From: Penelope pileata
Taxonomy: Eukaryota; Chordata; Aves; Galliformes; Cracidae
Assembly: GCA_013396635.1 (NCBI GenBank)
Contig: WBMW01003957.1
Location: 437,948-501,947, forward strand
Direction: 5' to 3'
Length of the DNA: 64,000 nucleotides
Shown piece by piece: positions 38,038 to 51,400 of the stretch (within the stretch, counting starts at the first letter, position 1; every line of letters begins with the position of its first letter). The position numbers and the translations under genes were made by a program. The notes under the pieces were generated by a model. It was not told where the DNA came from. It saw nothing but the letters and a program-made list of their open reading frames with translations, and searched no databases.

Positions 38038-40960
38038 AGGAAGGAAAGCCTCTACTTTGGGTGGTAGCGAGGTGTTGCAACTGCTTAGTCACAGCATGCA
38101 ACTTTGGGTGCTGAGAAATACACAAGTGCTTTGGTAAATGTACAAACAAAACAGTCTGGGTCATGGGGAAATCAGTCCTTCCTCCAGCTGGCTTCAGCTG
38201 CCGCACACCACAGCGGCGCATGAACTGCTGTGAGAGAAGCTTGACTTTTAGCTGCAGGCTCCACGTCAAGCCCAAGGCGAGACACTGTCATAAAACGACG
38301 AATAATTTGGAAACTGAAATTATCCATTTGAGAGAGCACTTGCAGCATGCAAGCGGCCTACCCTGAGATGGGGCATCACCCTCGCTTCCTGCCCTGGCAG
38401 CCAGGCCCACCGTGCCCTGCCCTGCTCTGTGGGCCGCGGGGCACCATGGGGCCGGCTGGACAGTGCCAAGCAGGGCCCTGTGGGCTTCAGCCACAGCATG
38501 TGTGGAAGCCATGTTTCCAACTTGCTCAGAAAAAGAAAAAACAAGGAAAAAGTGAGGTTTCACAGGTAGTAAAATGAGCAGGTACAATTAAAAATGCATC
38601 CTGAACGCAGAGAGAAACCTCTTTCATTCTGTGTCTTCCAAGCCATAATACAGAGCAGGTATGTTGCATGCAGAATAGAAAATAACAAACAAGGTTGGAG
38701 GCAAAATTGCCACAAAGACCCTTTTTACATCTGGAAGATGCAGGCAGTAAAGTCGTGAGTCACCCTTAACAAGTTCATCTGCTGTTTTGTGACTAATGCA
38801 TTAAATTATATAATTCGCTCATGCCCTTCTCTTTAGGTTGTTACTAAAGGCCATTTGTTGAATTACATTTAGAGGTAGCAAAATGAACTGAAAAAGCAGG
38901 GCCATTTAGAGAGAGGGAAGCAATCAGCACTAATGGATTTATTGTGCAAAAGCCTGTGTGGTTGAGGAGCCACGCACATACGCACGTATCTGGCTGCTTC
39001 AGCTCTTGGTGGAGTCATGATACAGCTTGCTGATGCCAAATGAAAATCTATATTAATACAGTTCTTCATTTTTCCATTGTTCTAATGTAGATCTCAAGAT
39101 TAACCACAAATGCAGCAATAACAGAAAACAAACAGCTAGATTTTCCAAGAGAAAGTTAAATTTGAATGAAGGTTAACCAAAGTGCACGCTGAAGAACTTG
39201 GCTAACAGACTGGCAGGGTCTGTCTGCTGAGCAGACAGGGGAACAGTTCCAACATTTGCAATGCCAACAGTGGGGACATTGCTCACAAGAGAATAGAAAA
39301 GCTCTTTCCCTCTCTGACCCACAACTCTGACCCTGCACGTAGCTCAGAAGTGCATAGACCTTTGTTACTGCATGTTCTCAGCATTATCAAACCAAGAGCA
39401 CATTTCAAGAAAATGCAACTTCAGTAATAGAATGAGGGATACATAAGTACCAAAGCTTTATCTAAAACACCACAAAAAGAAAAGTTTTGAGGAGAGTAAG
39501 CGGATAGATAATGTCAGCGAGGCTCACCTTACATAAATAAGCTAAATCTCTGTCTAACAATGTACTCGAGCCAATCATGCTTAAAAGGGTGCATTTAGGA
39601 AAATATCTGCTTAGTGCCTGTGGGAAAAAGGAACAAGTAAGCCGAACTCTGGGTGCAGCATGTGAAAGTTGGGGTGCGACTCCAGAGCCTGGAATTATTC
39701 GGCTTCCCTTCACTCCATCTAATCTGGTATTTGCATGCTCTAAAGCTGTCCTCTCAGTTACACCAGTTCTGGTGGGTTCACCATTAGTTTCATAATATTG
39801 GATTATCTTTCATAAAAGCCCAGCTCTTGCATTCATGTGGTCAATGAAGAAACTCCACTTCCCTTTTAAAATTACTCATGTCCTCAGAGTTGCAGATCAA
39901 AGCATGGAAAATGAAAGCCCTAAAGTCTCAGAAAACAGAAAGCTAAATGAGAAATGAATATTCAGTATTTATAGAAATATTGTGAGTTTTTAAGCAAATG
40001 TCATTGTTTTCTATAGGGAGAGTGATTCACAGCTTGTGGGGCCCTGCTATTTATACAGAGAAGCTTAAGCGCTCTTCATCCCCCCAGTGAAGGGGGGCTA
40101 AATCATTCTCTGTATTCTGAGGCCTGCTGGCATCACGCACAGTACAGCAGGAATTTTCCACCAGAAAGACAGCCGATGACATGCGTCCATTTTCTAAAAG
40201 ATGAAATTTTTCCATAAATACACATTTCCTTAAAAGTTGCAAAGTCTTAAAGACATTAGATTCGTTTACATTTCAAACTATTCGACATTTAGTTGTGCTT
40301 TCAAAATATGCACGTTCTTTTTCTCTGGAATTCATTTTCCTACTTGCCAGCAGCGTTTGGCAGAGGTGATCAGAGGAGAGCTTTGAGAAGATTTCAACCT
40401 CTGCTGATTGCTTTTTAAATATAATATTGCATTTTTAAAATCCACTTTCTTGAAAAACAATGCCAACACAGTTTTAGGGGAAAAACCTTTGAAAAAATCA
40501 ATATGATTTCAAAATTAATGTTGAGAAGTGATCCTGAAGAAAAATGGGTATGGGGAAATCGTATTTTCAATGGTTTATTTGCAAGGAAATGGCTTAGAAA
40601 ACACTTCTGAAAGGGCAAGTGAGATCATTTTGCACATTTTGTCCAACGAAAGGCACCATGTGGAAGAACATCTGGCAAGCGTGCAGTGTCTGACTCTGAT
40701 AACAACTCTGGACACCTACAGAATTTGCCACTTCTAAATCAGTACGGCGCATTTAACACCACAGGACACATCAAGTGAGAAGCAAGATGTCTTGGTTTCA
40801 GTGAAGAGTGGGCAGGCTGAGATGAGTCAAATGAAGCTATGCCCCTATGCACGGTGTACGTAAACTGTGGGCTCTGCTTGGAAAACAAAAGAGGACTCTG
40901 TTTACCCCAAATTCATACAACATCCTTCCTCACTAAGAGTTCACTAAGTGTCACTGACAC

Positions 40961-41084
40961 TGACGTCACAAGACAGAGAGGGAAAAAACCACCCATGTCC
41001 ATTTAAAACTGCTAATTAGCCGGGCAATCTGGTTAGACGCTCACAACAGCTGTTGCCTTCTTGGGGGATTTCAGTGATCAGCTG
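40961..41084. promoter_or_regulatory. Cluster of palindromic transcription-factor motifs, candidate enhancer
   Basis: Within 125 bases are a perfect cAMP-response element TGACGTCA (40961-40968), a perfect 10-base palindrome GCTAATTAGC with a homeodomain core (41011-41020), a perfect 12-base palindrome CAACAGCTGTTG containing an E-box (41044-41055) and another CAGCTG E-box (41079-41084). The motifs are seen directly; enhancer function is inference. Confidence 0.3.
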
Positions 41085-44000
41085 TGGAGACAAATGCATA
41101 TATTAAGAGAAAGAAGAAGCGCTTTTTTGTGATGAAAAAACTCTCAAAGGAGGGAAAATTCCATGATGGCATAGCATACCTAATCCTGTACCATCAAAAT
41201 TGTGCTTGGTTCTCCTGAGGGGCATTTAAAGCATTGAGAATGTCCCTTGCTGCTACATGATTTACTTTCCTGGCAGAGTGCTGAGTGCTTTTCAGAATCA
41301 CAGCCATGTCAGGTTTTACTGCACACTGCAATTCTTTGTTTCTTTTGTAATTACCAGATAGGATTTGCATTTTTGGCCTCTGTTCCCACTGAAGACAAGG
41401 GGAGACATAATATTGATTTCAAGGGGACACAAGCATTGCAACATTTCCATCCACAGTAAATATATACAAGCAGGCATATGCTATCTTAGGCTCTGGTTAC
41501 TTAAAAACTAAATGTACAAGAAAACATTCTTTAACCACTCCTTTCCTCTTGCTCTCAGTGAAACGATAACCAGTAAAACACTGACTTCAATTTCTTTGCC
41601 TTAAGACATCAGCTCTTATGCCACTACTGCGACAGAGAACCAGCTGCTGTTATAGGTCCCATATCTAGATCTTTTTCGTGTCATCTCTTAGTAGTAACTG
41701 GAAACAAACCACTGAAAAAGTCTGAAATCCCAGCTCTTCAGGCGAGACCTTACAGCTGGCGTGTCATACTTACTCCAATCACCTCTAGTTAATGAGCAGG
41801 GTAAACATGTCAGAAGGTCAAAAGACTTCCAAAATCACAGCCCTAACCACTGACCTGACTTCTGCGGTGGCTTCCACAGAGAAGTCGTTGTTATTCTTTC
41901 CTCACTGGTCAAACAAAAGACAGAAAGGACAATTTTTTGGCATTCTAAAAAACAGTGTTTTGGCCCAGCATTTAGGGGCTCCAGCTTCTGTGAGCAAGCT
42001 TGTGAAAGGGTTTCCCTGATACTACAAAATTTGTTACATACTAACTACAGAAGCTCAGAGAGCTTGTCAAGCTGTCTTTTTTTTTTCTCTTTGAAGTCTT
42101 GGTTGTAAATTACTCATTCTACAGACTAAAAATATTAAAGTAGTAGTTTCAGTACAAAATAAAATTCGTAATTAGTTCTGGAATGAAAGTATAAGAGCTG
42201 AGTATACTGGTTTCTTTCCAAACAGAGCACAGAGATAACTGAGCACTATCATCCATTCTGCTCTTGACAGACTTAGCATCCCCATCTAATAATGCATCTG
42301 CAGTACTGTTTGGCTTTGATCTCTTTTACCTGCTGTTGCTCTGTAGGTAACAATGTTAGATGCCTTCACTGATACGGTGTGAAATGTCCACATTTGGTTT
42401 TGCAAAACAAAGCAGCTAATTAGGATTTTGCTGCCTTTCATATTTGCTTGGAGTCTTCAATTTGTAATTTTCAATTCACTTGAAAAAAATCCCCGGTGAT
42501 TTTTGGAGTATCCAAGCCCTCTGTGATACTCCCCTTCTATATGTGGAAATGCCCCGGACTGGAGTCTACTGTTCTGATCTTGACCCTGTCTAGGACAATG
42601 GACAGCCCCATCTCCAGCCTCATCATTTTTGTTACTAGTGGGCAGGAAGGAGATGTACAAGGAAAGAAGCTAATCTAAAAATGCTTCACAAACTGTTGCT
42701 ACTTCCTGTTGAGAAGAACTCAGCTTATGATGGGTTTTCTGCTAGAATTGCCTCTGTGGGTGCCATTCTTCTGCTACAAACTCAGCAGACTTCAAGGTTT
42801 GTTTTACAAACGTGTTTGTGTCCAATTGCCAGCCTCTACAACAAAGAGTATACGCCAACTGGCCTGAGAAGTCTTTGTCATTTAAAAATGAATTATTTGT
42901 CTAAAATGAAAAACTATTTGCTTATAATAAAAAAGTAACATTTACTCACCATAGAGGTGACCAAGATTAACAAAGGTCTCACCCAACTCCAGACTGGGTC
43001 TGCATTTAGCAACCAGCACGAACAGGACAACACGAGGCAGCTCACCCCAGAAAGGAGCTCTCAGTAAGAGAGAGAACGGCCCCAGAGGTGTTTGCAGCAT
43101 TCAAGATCATGGTCCTGCTCAGACACATTCCCCTGCAGAAGCTGGCTCTGGAAATGATGCATGGCAGATCCAGGACACGCTATCTCAGACAGGAACAATC
43201 CATTCAGTCACACCAAGACCTCCTGACCTCAGCTGATTCCAGGCAGAAGGAATTCTAAGGATATCAAAGATGCCCCTGAGCATACTGCCTCAGTCTCCGC
43301 AGGAGAATGCAGCAAAACTGAAGCAAAAGTCTGCCTTTTTCTCCACTATCTCCACAGCCCAAGACACTGTGAATCAAAAAGGTTTTGAAAAGGAGTAAAA
43401 TATAAGAAGTGAGATAAGGCTATATGACATATTAAATTACTTGGAGCCCTCTTCTTTGCATTTGTAGCCTCTTAAGACAAAAGATGCATGGATCTGCTCA
43501 CTGTGGGAATGAAAGTCAGGAGACTGCATTTTCTGTGGGTAGCTGCAGTAAGGCCCTTGGCTGGCTCTCCTCTCCCACCTGCTAGGACTGGGGGGGTCTG
43601 CCTGCAGTCACAGCTGTGTGCACAGCCCTTCACTGCTCAGCGTCTTGCATGCAATTTGCATGTGATGCAGACAGAAGGACATCCCTCCTAGACAGAATTG
43701 GTTGTGGTGGCACCACGACTATCCACTGTATGGAAGGCTGGAGAGCCTGGCTTAATGTCTGAAGACACAGTATTTTAGCACAAAAAACAATTGCAGGGCA
43801 GTTTTCAGTGACTGAAGCAATAAGTAAACACCTGCTCCAGAGCTGCATCTGTAAAGGTGTGATCTCTCCTGGAGACTGCTTTGCTATTACAGTACAAGGA
43901 AAAAAAAGAAAACAAGTGGGAGAGTGTGAGCAGAAGATTTTGTCAATCTAGATAGGTTGTTGATTAGATATGAAGACTGTACATTTTTCTTTAAGCCCTG

Positions 44001-47000
44001 CAAGAATGATGGACACAATTTTTCCTCTCTGTGTCCCAGCTAAAGAGGAAGCTGCTCACTCAGTCTTACTTGGCTGATTTAGATTCTGCAGAGAGCAGAG
44101 GTTGGTCAACTGTGAGTCATTCTGTTTGCCTCCTGCTGGCAGCCCCAGGAGGAAAGTCTCAGATGCTGAACCACCCAGAGCCTCTGGAGAGCCATGGCTT
44201 TTAAACGTGTTGAACCTCAGAGACATTAGAAAGTCAGTCCTGGGGTTTCACACAAGACAGAGGAATAGAGGGAGCACACACCAGAGGGACCGGTGAGAAG
44301 AAAGGTAGAGAGGTGCCAGTAATGCTGTTCCTATCAGAGTAGATGCAGACAGAGCAATACACAGGGAAGCCCGTTTTGTGATTATCTATTGTGTCCTCCA
44401 GCTTGCCCTCACCTAGCCACCAGGCTGTGGTTCCTTCATTCCACTCCATCACCAGAAGATGCAGCCAAAGAGGTTCCTACACCCACAGTCATCCCTTCCT
44501 CTGCAGTAGGAGGCAAAGCCATGCCAACAGCACAAGTTCTGCCAGGTGCAATTTAGAGTCCAATCACACAAGTAGTTTAATCAGCTGCAGCAAGGAGAGA
44601 GGCTTATATTAAGGCAGTACTGTCATAATACATTCATAATACAAGAATACATTCTCTACTACTCCGTGCAGTTCCAAAATCCTACTGGGTTTCCATCCAC
44701 ATTTTACAGGGTAACTCAAGATGATTTTGCTTGGATAGCAATTAGAATTAGTGCTGCAAGGAAAGCAAGCACTTCAGTGCTATCAGTAGGCTTTCACTCT
44801 CAAACACAGTACATGTATTTTATTAAAGCTTGGTACTTCTTCTTTCTCTTCCTTTATTCCATGTGAAGTGTTTTCTTTATCCACAGAGCTTGGACTCCGT
44901 TTTTGATTGACATGGAGCTACTGACGCTTTGAATTTTATTCACTGCAAAATGGATGACACTATTAAACACGTGTCCAACATAGTGAGCACTGTTAAATCA
45001 ATGAAAAAGATCTCAGAAAACAGAACTGGTTAAGTACTCATGGTAGCTAATGCTATTAAACCATTGGACATGGACACATCACTATACCCATATACACTAT
45101 ACACACAATAGAGTTGTGTGACGGCAACATTTAAGAAAGCAGCATAATAACTTGATTCTACTGTTTCCTTGATGTGTGAAGTGACAATAGTTTTGCATTC
45201 CTGCTTTCTAAAAGAATCTCTTTGAAAGCTGTACTGGTACTAAAATATTATACATATTGCTGCAAGAGAGGAAGGTCTTGTGGTATACGACTTGTGGCAC
45301 TGTGTGCAACCTGTCATGCACTGGGAGAACGTGACCTGCCTCTGAAATGAGTGGCTTCTGTGCCTGACTTGCATGTGAACAGCACTTGAAATTGTCATGC
45401 AGACTTCTGAGAATACATGACATCTACCACTGGCTCCTAAGAGTTGTGTTCTGTCTTCTCAACTGGATGAACGTCAGGCCATTAGAAATCAGTGTTTCCA
45501 TGCTATGGTGGAAGCACGCAGTGGCTTTGGCTTGAGTGAAGAACAAGAGAAACCACTCTGCTATACATCACAATATAGAAAGAAAAGGAAACCACAAATG
45601 CTGTAAAAACATGAGCAAAGCCTTCAAAAACTCAGAAGACAGCTTCCACATGTGTTACGTGTTACACCTGTGACTGCACTTAGCTGGACTTCGGGGAGAA
45701 GGTGGACTCAAGCTGTGTCTGAACAGGTCACAGGGGCTAGAGAAGCTGTTATTGGTCAGGTCTTAGTGTGCTCAGATTCAGAAGTACAGAACTACAAGAG
45801 GTAGTGCTTTGTCCCTGGGTCCCTTTGTCCCCTGACAGGGTTGCTAGGCGGAGATTCACATGCCGTAATTATTGCATAGATGTTGGATAAAATAAATATT
45901 TTTCTGCAAGAGAAAGAAGTAATGTTTGTACTTTTTTCACACAAAGCTTGGCCCAGCTGCGCTTTCTGAAGCTGGATACTGAAGTACCTCTTCTACAAAT
46001 ACAGATCAAAAAGGCTGCAAAAGGATGAGCTGCACAGTGCCTCCTGCAGCAGAGGTCCCCACAGGGGCTGGTGAGTGTCTGCTCTGCTGGCAAGTGGCAG
46101 CCTCCAGCAGCTCGGCAGTTGATTGACCACTTTCCTCCTGGCCATAAAATTTCTGTGGTGTGCACATCTGCACATTAACCACTGCCACTGGACAACAGGA
46201 GGGTGGACAATGACACTTTTCTTTTTAACTCATCACCTCTACCGAGGGGAATGCAGAGGCAGACCATCAGGGAGCCAGCTTGTTCTGAGCTGCAACAGGA
46301 AGCAGAAGAAACAGTTTCACACTCTGAGGTAGGAACAGTGAAGGTATATGCAGCTGACCTCTGCCTCGCACTATAAACAATGCTTTGAGATAAAAGCGTG
46401 TTTCTGAAGAAATCCCCCATGACCTTTTTAGAAGTGAAGAGCTGTGAGTTCACAAAGTACAACTCTTTCTTCCTCTCTCTTTTTGCCGTGCATCTGCATA
46501 CATAACCACTGGCATTTTCTGAGTTGCTGCAGGCAGGCTTGCAAGCAGAGCACATTTTACATTGAGGTTAGAGAGGGGTATCGTAGGAAACATGATTTTG
46601 TTTAGTTGAGGCAATAAATGGATTTGAAACACTGCATGAGAAATACTTAAACTTCAGTAACTGGCAAAACACAATGCTACCCAAGAAAGATGCTCTCCCA
46701 TGAGGTACCAAGACAAATTCGTAATGACATACATAGATAAAGGGAAGAGACCTGATGCAATTCAGTATATCATTATCACATATATAGTATAGCCCACAGC
46801 AGATCTGCAGACAGACACGTTATGCGTACTGCTCAAAAACCATGTGTTTGTTCTTCACTTCCCCTAAGAAAAATAAGTACAAAAATACATGATTCTTGTT
46901 GCAAACTCCTATTCTAAGTAGTTTTAGTTAGTAAAAATCATTCAAAGCCAATGAAAAAAATTAACTGTTTTCCTCCCTAAAACTAATAAGCAACCCATTA

Positions 47001-47470
47001 TTATTTGGGATAGTACAAGGTAAATGTTATCTGATTTCTTTTAAATATTTAAAGTAAATCAGGATCTCTGAAAAATGCTCTATCTAAAGCTGCTGGTGAT
47101 TTAAATCTTGAGTTTCTTCATCACAGCTCACTGTTTATTAGATAATTACCAATACCTTGGAAAAGTACTGAAAAGCAATAAGGTGAAAAGTTGCACAGAC
47201 TGAAAAATGAATTCTTTTGTTGCAAATTTGAACGGCTCCTGGTGTCCCACCAGGTATTTTACACTTAAATTTGTGTACAAGAGGACTCTCCTGAGTAGCT
47301 ACAGCAGCTACACAAAGAGATCATGCCTCGTGTGGGGCATGCAGCTGAGGAGTCATTTTATGCATATATTTCACATCTAATCTTGCAGTACCAAACAGAC
47401 ACGTACAGGCAGATTTCACATCCCTACCCCAAGCAAAGTCAAAGGAAAATGCAAAAGCAGCCCTGGTACA

Positions 47471-47533
47471 GGGGATACCCACTCACCACACTGGGAAAAA
47501 AATCTGAAGGGCAAACCCGAAACAAAAAGATCA
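47471..47533. repeat. Diverged direct repeat, copy 1
   Basis: A 63-base unit starting 'ggggatacccactcacc' and ending 'aaaaagatca'. It aligns with 48379-48440 with one single-base gap and about 12 mismatches by hand (about 80 percent identity). Most differences are transitions. It does not match CR1 and I cannot name a family. Confidence 0.7.
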
Positions 47534-48378
47534 GGAATTAGTAATGCCCACTGGAAACTCTCAAGCAGAAATCCCTCCAAGGCATACTACGCAGAGAGCC
47601 AACTGGGTTGGAAGGAGATGAACTAATTCTCTGACTTGAGCAAAGGCTCTGGGCAGGGAGCCTGAGGAGCAAACAAGAGAAGTTAGATGCACGTTGATCC
47701 CTCTTCTTTTATCATCAGTAAGCATGAGGGCTGCACCATGAGCAGCCCACGTTTCTGGCTGCTTGGAGAGCTGCAGCAGAGCCAGATGCCAACAGAGGAG
47801 AGGAAATTGCGAGCAGCATCTGACCTAACCCAACCAGAGGGGAAAGAAAGCTTACGAGTCATGGAGTCTTAGTTGATTTGGAGATTGCTTGCATTCTAGA
47901 AGAGAAGGACTCTCTCTCTTTCTTTGCTGCAGGACAAAAATTAAAGCATGAGCCTGATGAAGAGTAAGCAGTGAGGGAGAGCTCCTCGTGCAGGTAGTTG
48001 TTTAAAGAAAAGATAAAACCATGTGAAAGTGGTTGCTCACAGGGAACATTTTCTTAAACTAGAAGTTGCTTTTCAGCGCCTGACCATGGGCGGCTTTAGT
48101 TTGATACTTCCACTTCGTTTCAGAAACAGAGATTTACATTTTCATTGATGTATTCCATACCTTCACCAACAGCTGCTTGTATTTTTTGGACTGAAGGTCC
48201 CCAGTTTCATTCTCACTGAAAATTACAAGCTCAATAAATTACCTGCAGCTCTACAGTTCAGAAGACAGAACAGAAATGCCTTCTGGTCCTCGCCAGGTGT
48301 AGGAACAAGGAAGTTCTGGGTTTCTCTTCCTCAGTGTTTGCTGTCACTTTGAGCTGGGTCAGCACTTCCAAATGAACG

Positions 48379-48440
48379 GGGGATTCTCACTTACTGCACT
48401 GGGAAAAAACCTTAAGGGTAAAACTGAAATGAAAAGATCA
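48379..48440. repeat. Diverged direct repeat, copy 2
   Basis: The partner of 47471-47533, same orientation, 908 bases away. It starts 'ggggattctcacttactgc' and shares the central 'cactgggaaaaaa' and the terminal 'aaaagatca'. Similarity falls off outside the 62 bases on both sides. Confidence 0.7.
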
Positions 48441-51400
48441 CCTCCTCCAAGTTGAATGCTTTAATACTAAAAAGTGAAAAGATGCTTCAGGGATTAAACC
48501 ATGCTGTAGGAATTTAACTAGCCCCAGTTTTCAATCTTTGAGAGAAGATCACTATAAAAGATGGTTACCCCTCACCTATCTCTTGCTTCTGCTTCACCTC
48601 CAGCCCCCATCGTCAGGAGCAGAACAGCAGATAAGGAGATGATGGGACAGGCTTTGTATGTGTGGGAAGTATTGTTTTACTAACAACTGACGTGTCAGTG
48701 ACATCATACAGCCAGAAATGATGTCCGTCAGGCTACCTGCTTGCCTGCAGACACACCATCTGCTTCGGTGTAGGGCGCTGGAGGCTGGAGTCAAAGCCCA
48801 TTGAAGCTGCTGGAAAGATCCCCATGAATCTTCAACTCTGACTCATCCACAGCTTATACAATGCACAAAATGCCAGGCTCACAAGCTGCGTTCTGTAAGC
48901 ATGACAGCTAAGGCTTAAACAAAATACAATTCTCTTACACCAGTATGTTAGGATATGAGCTGCTGAAGCTATAGAAGAAGCAACAATGTAGAGCAGGAGC
49001 AGCTGAGATCGAGAAAAGCTTTTGAACTGATGCTTTCTACTGGGGTGATGTTAGGAGGAAAAAAGGTTTCTCTCTGAGCCAGAGGAACCAGTTCTGTTTC
49101 CATACTTCTGGGCGATAATACCATCAGTGGGGGTGTTGCTCCTGGGGGAATAACAAGGGCTGCAACGCCTGAGAAAATCAAACACCCCAGTAGAGGTGGG
49201 AGGGAAGAATGGCTGAGATAACATTAAGACTAGGCAGAGTTCAATGGGAGGGTGACATAAAGTAGTCAGCTTTATCTGCAGATTCAAGTTGTCTTCCTGA
49301 AAACAACTCCGCTTTTCTTTCCCACTCTTCTATAAAAGGATCCAATTCCCTGCGCGGAGCTCCCACTGAAGTCAGCATGAGTCACTGAGACAGACTGCTT
49401 GGATGTATGTCCCCAGGAGAGCCAATTATTGCATGTAGCAGAACGAGCTTGGAGAAATGGTTTTATAAACACCTGCACTGTTTCGTGATCTCCAGTTCAG
49501 GAAGCAGAACAACTGCCAGCCTAAATGACACAATTTAATATTTTCCACCAACTCTGAAAGTAAAGAATAAAGAGCAAGCCCTGATGATGCCTTTACTGTG
49601 AAAGATATTTTCAGGTAAATCCTGTATTTTAAAAAGCATGCTAATTTAATCTTCAATCCTCCATAAGAATATGCAGTACTTATGATCTCTTCTGTCACTT
49701 TATGGACAAGAACAAGGCTCAATTTCACCCTTGGACTTTGTCATGGTTCTGATTCAGCAAACAGCTAAGTCCCACACAGTTATTCGCTGTAGAAACTGAG
49801 ACAGACTTGCATAAAACAAAAAACTCCATCAATGCTGACGGTTCAGCAGAACTCAGGTGAGAAACATAAAAATGGATGCTATAAAAGCACTGGAACAGAA
49901 AGGAAGTTTTACTAAGGGTAACACTTGTGTGTTGTACTCCATAGATTAAAGCACCTGTTGGCCTGAAACTGAACAGAGCTGGAAAACAAGTTTAGGACTG
50001 CTGTCTGTCCTGTCTGCAAAGACTTATCTATGTGTGTTATTTAGGGACCTTTTAAAGCGTGAGTTTGCTTGCACTTCAGCTGAGATCTCTGATCAAATCC
50101 TTGTATGTGACAACTGAGATCTCCATCCCAGCATTAGTGACGGAAGAGGTTCTGCAACAAACGAGAGCATTCAGTTCTTCGCTCAAAGGCTTACGGTGGA
50201 GGGCACCAACTCTTCTCTTGTTTCACAGTTTCCACTCCTGAGTAGTAGAGACAGCAAACAGAAGAGTTTGCTCTTTCTTACTCCAAGGGCAAAATTCATG
50301 GGTAAGAGGCAGACAAAAGGAAAAGGACTTGAGAGAGAGAGAAAGCGCAGAGGAAACCTCAAACAGAACAGTTAATCTCAAGACAAAACTGTGGGATTGG
50401 CAGCAGAATTTTTTGGATTACCGGTTATTTATGTGCCTTGTACTCAACAAATTCCTCTCTGAGCAAAACAAAAAGGGAGAAAGGAATAAGGATCATGTGA
50501 TTTTTGCAGGCTGACAATGTCTCTCAGAGTCCATCAGTCGTTCTGTGCAGCCCCTCCTTAAACACGCTTTCTTCAAATGGTGTCGGAGGAAGATGCAACT
50601 CCACGCCTGCGTCCTGCACAGCTTGCCCTTTAGGCAGAACAGGCTCACACATGCAAAGCTGTGCTCCTTCAGCAGAGCAAAGCAAGAGCACAGATAGACT
50701 GGCTTAATGCTCATCAAAAACTTTCACATTGCCCTATTCAGTTGTCACGAGCTTTAACATCCAGACAGTTTTATCCATTTAAGTTTTATCTTATACAGTA
50801 GCAAAATTATTCAAGACAGAATTGCAGCATGCTGGTGGTTATTTCAGGCTTAGCCATGCTCGCTTGAAAAAACTCTAAAGTGAACCGAGCTAAATACATC
50901 GAGTTCACTAAGGTGAACTGTTTGTTTTTTGTTTCACACAAACTCTCTTCAGAGTCTTTCCTACATCCACATATTCTGATGGTGTAAATGAGAAACGACT
51001 CCAGTGCAATAAATGGATATTAATTGCAATAGGCAAAACTAGAATTAAGCTCAAAAAAGCAGAAGCTGTATGTATCCCTTGGTACACCCTCACTGAAACC
51101 TATGGTTTTCCTCCCAAACACTGGCCGTGAGCTAGAGTTCCACTCTTTCCATCTGGCACAAACTCAAAACCCAGCAAGAACTCAAAAAGCCTTTTCCCAG
51201 CCCCAGGAAATTCACTGGGCAGAGCAGGTTGCATTACAGTTCACAACTGGCTATCTTTCTTTAAATAACATTAGTAGACCCAAAACGTCCTAATTTAAAA
51301 AGATTCCTGAACAAAAGTGTTGTTCAGCAGAAATTCACTGGAATTTCAGGATGCTTTGCTATATTTGTTACTGCTTACCCAATCCATACATCTCAAAATC

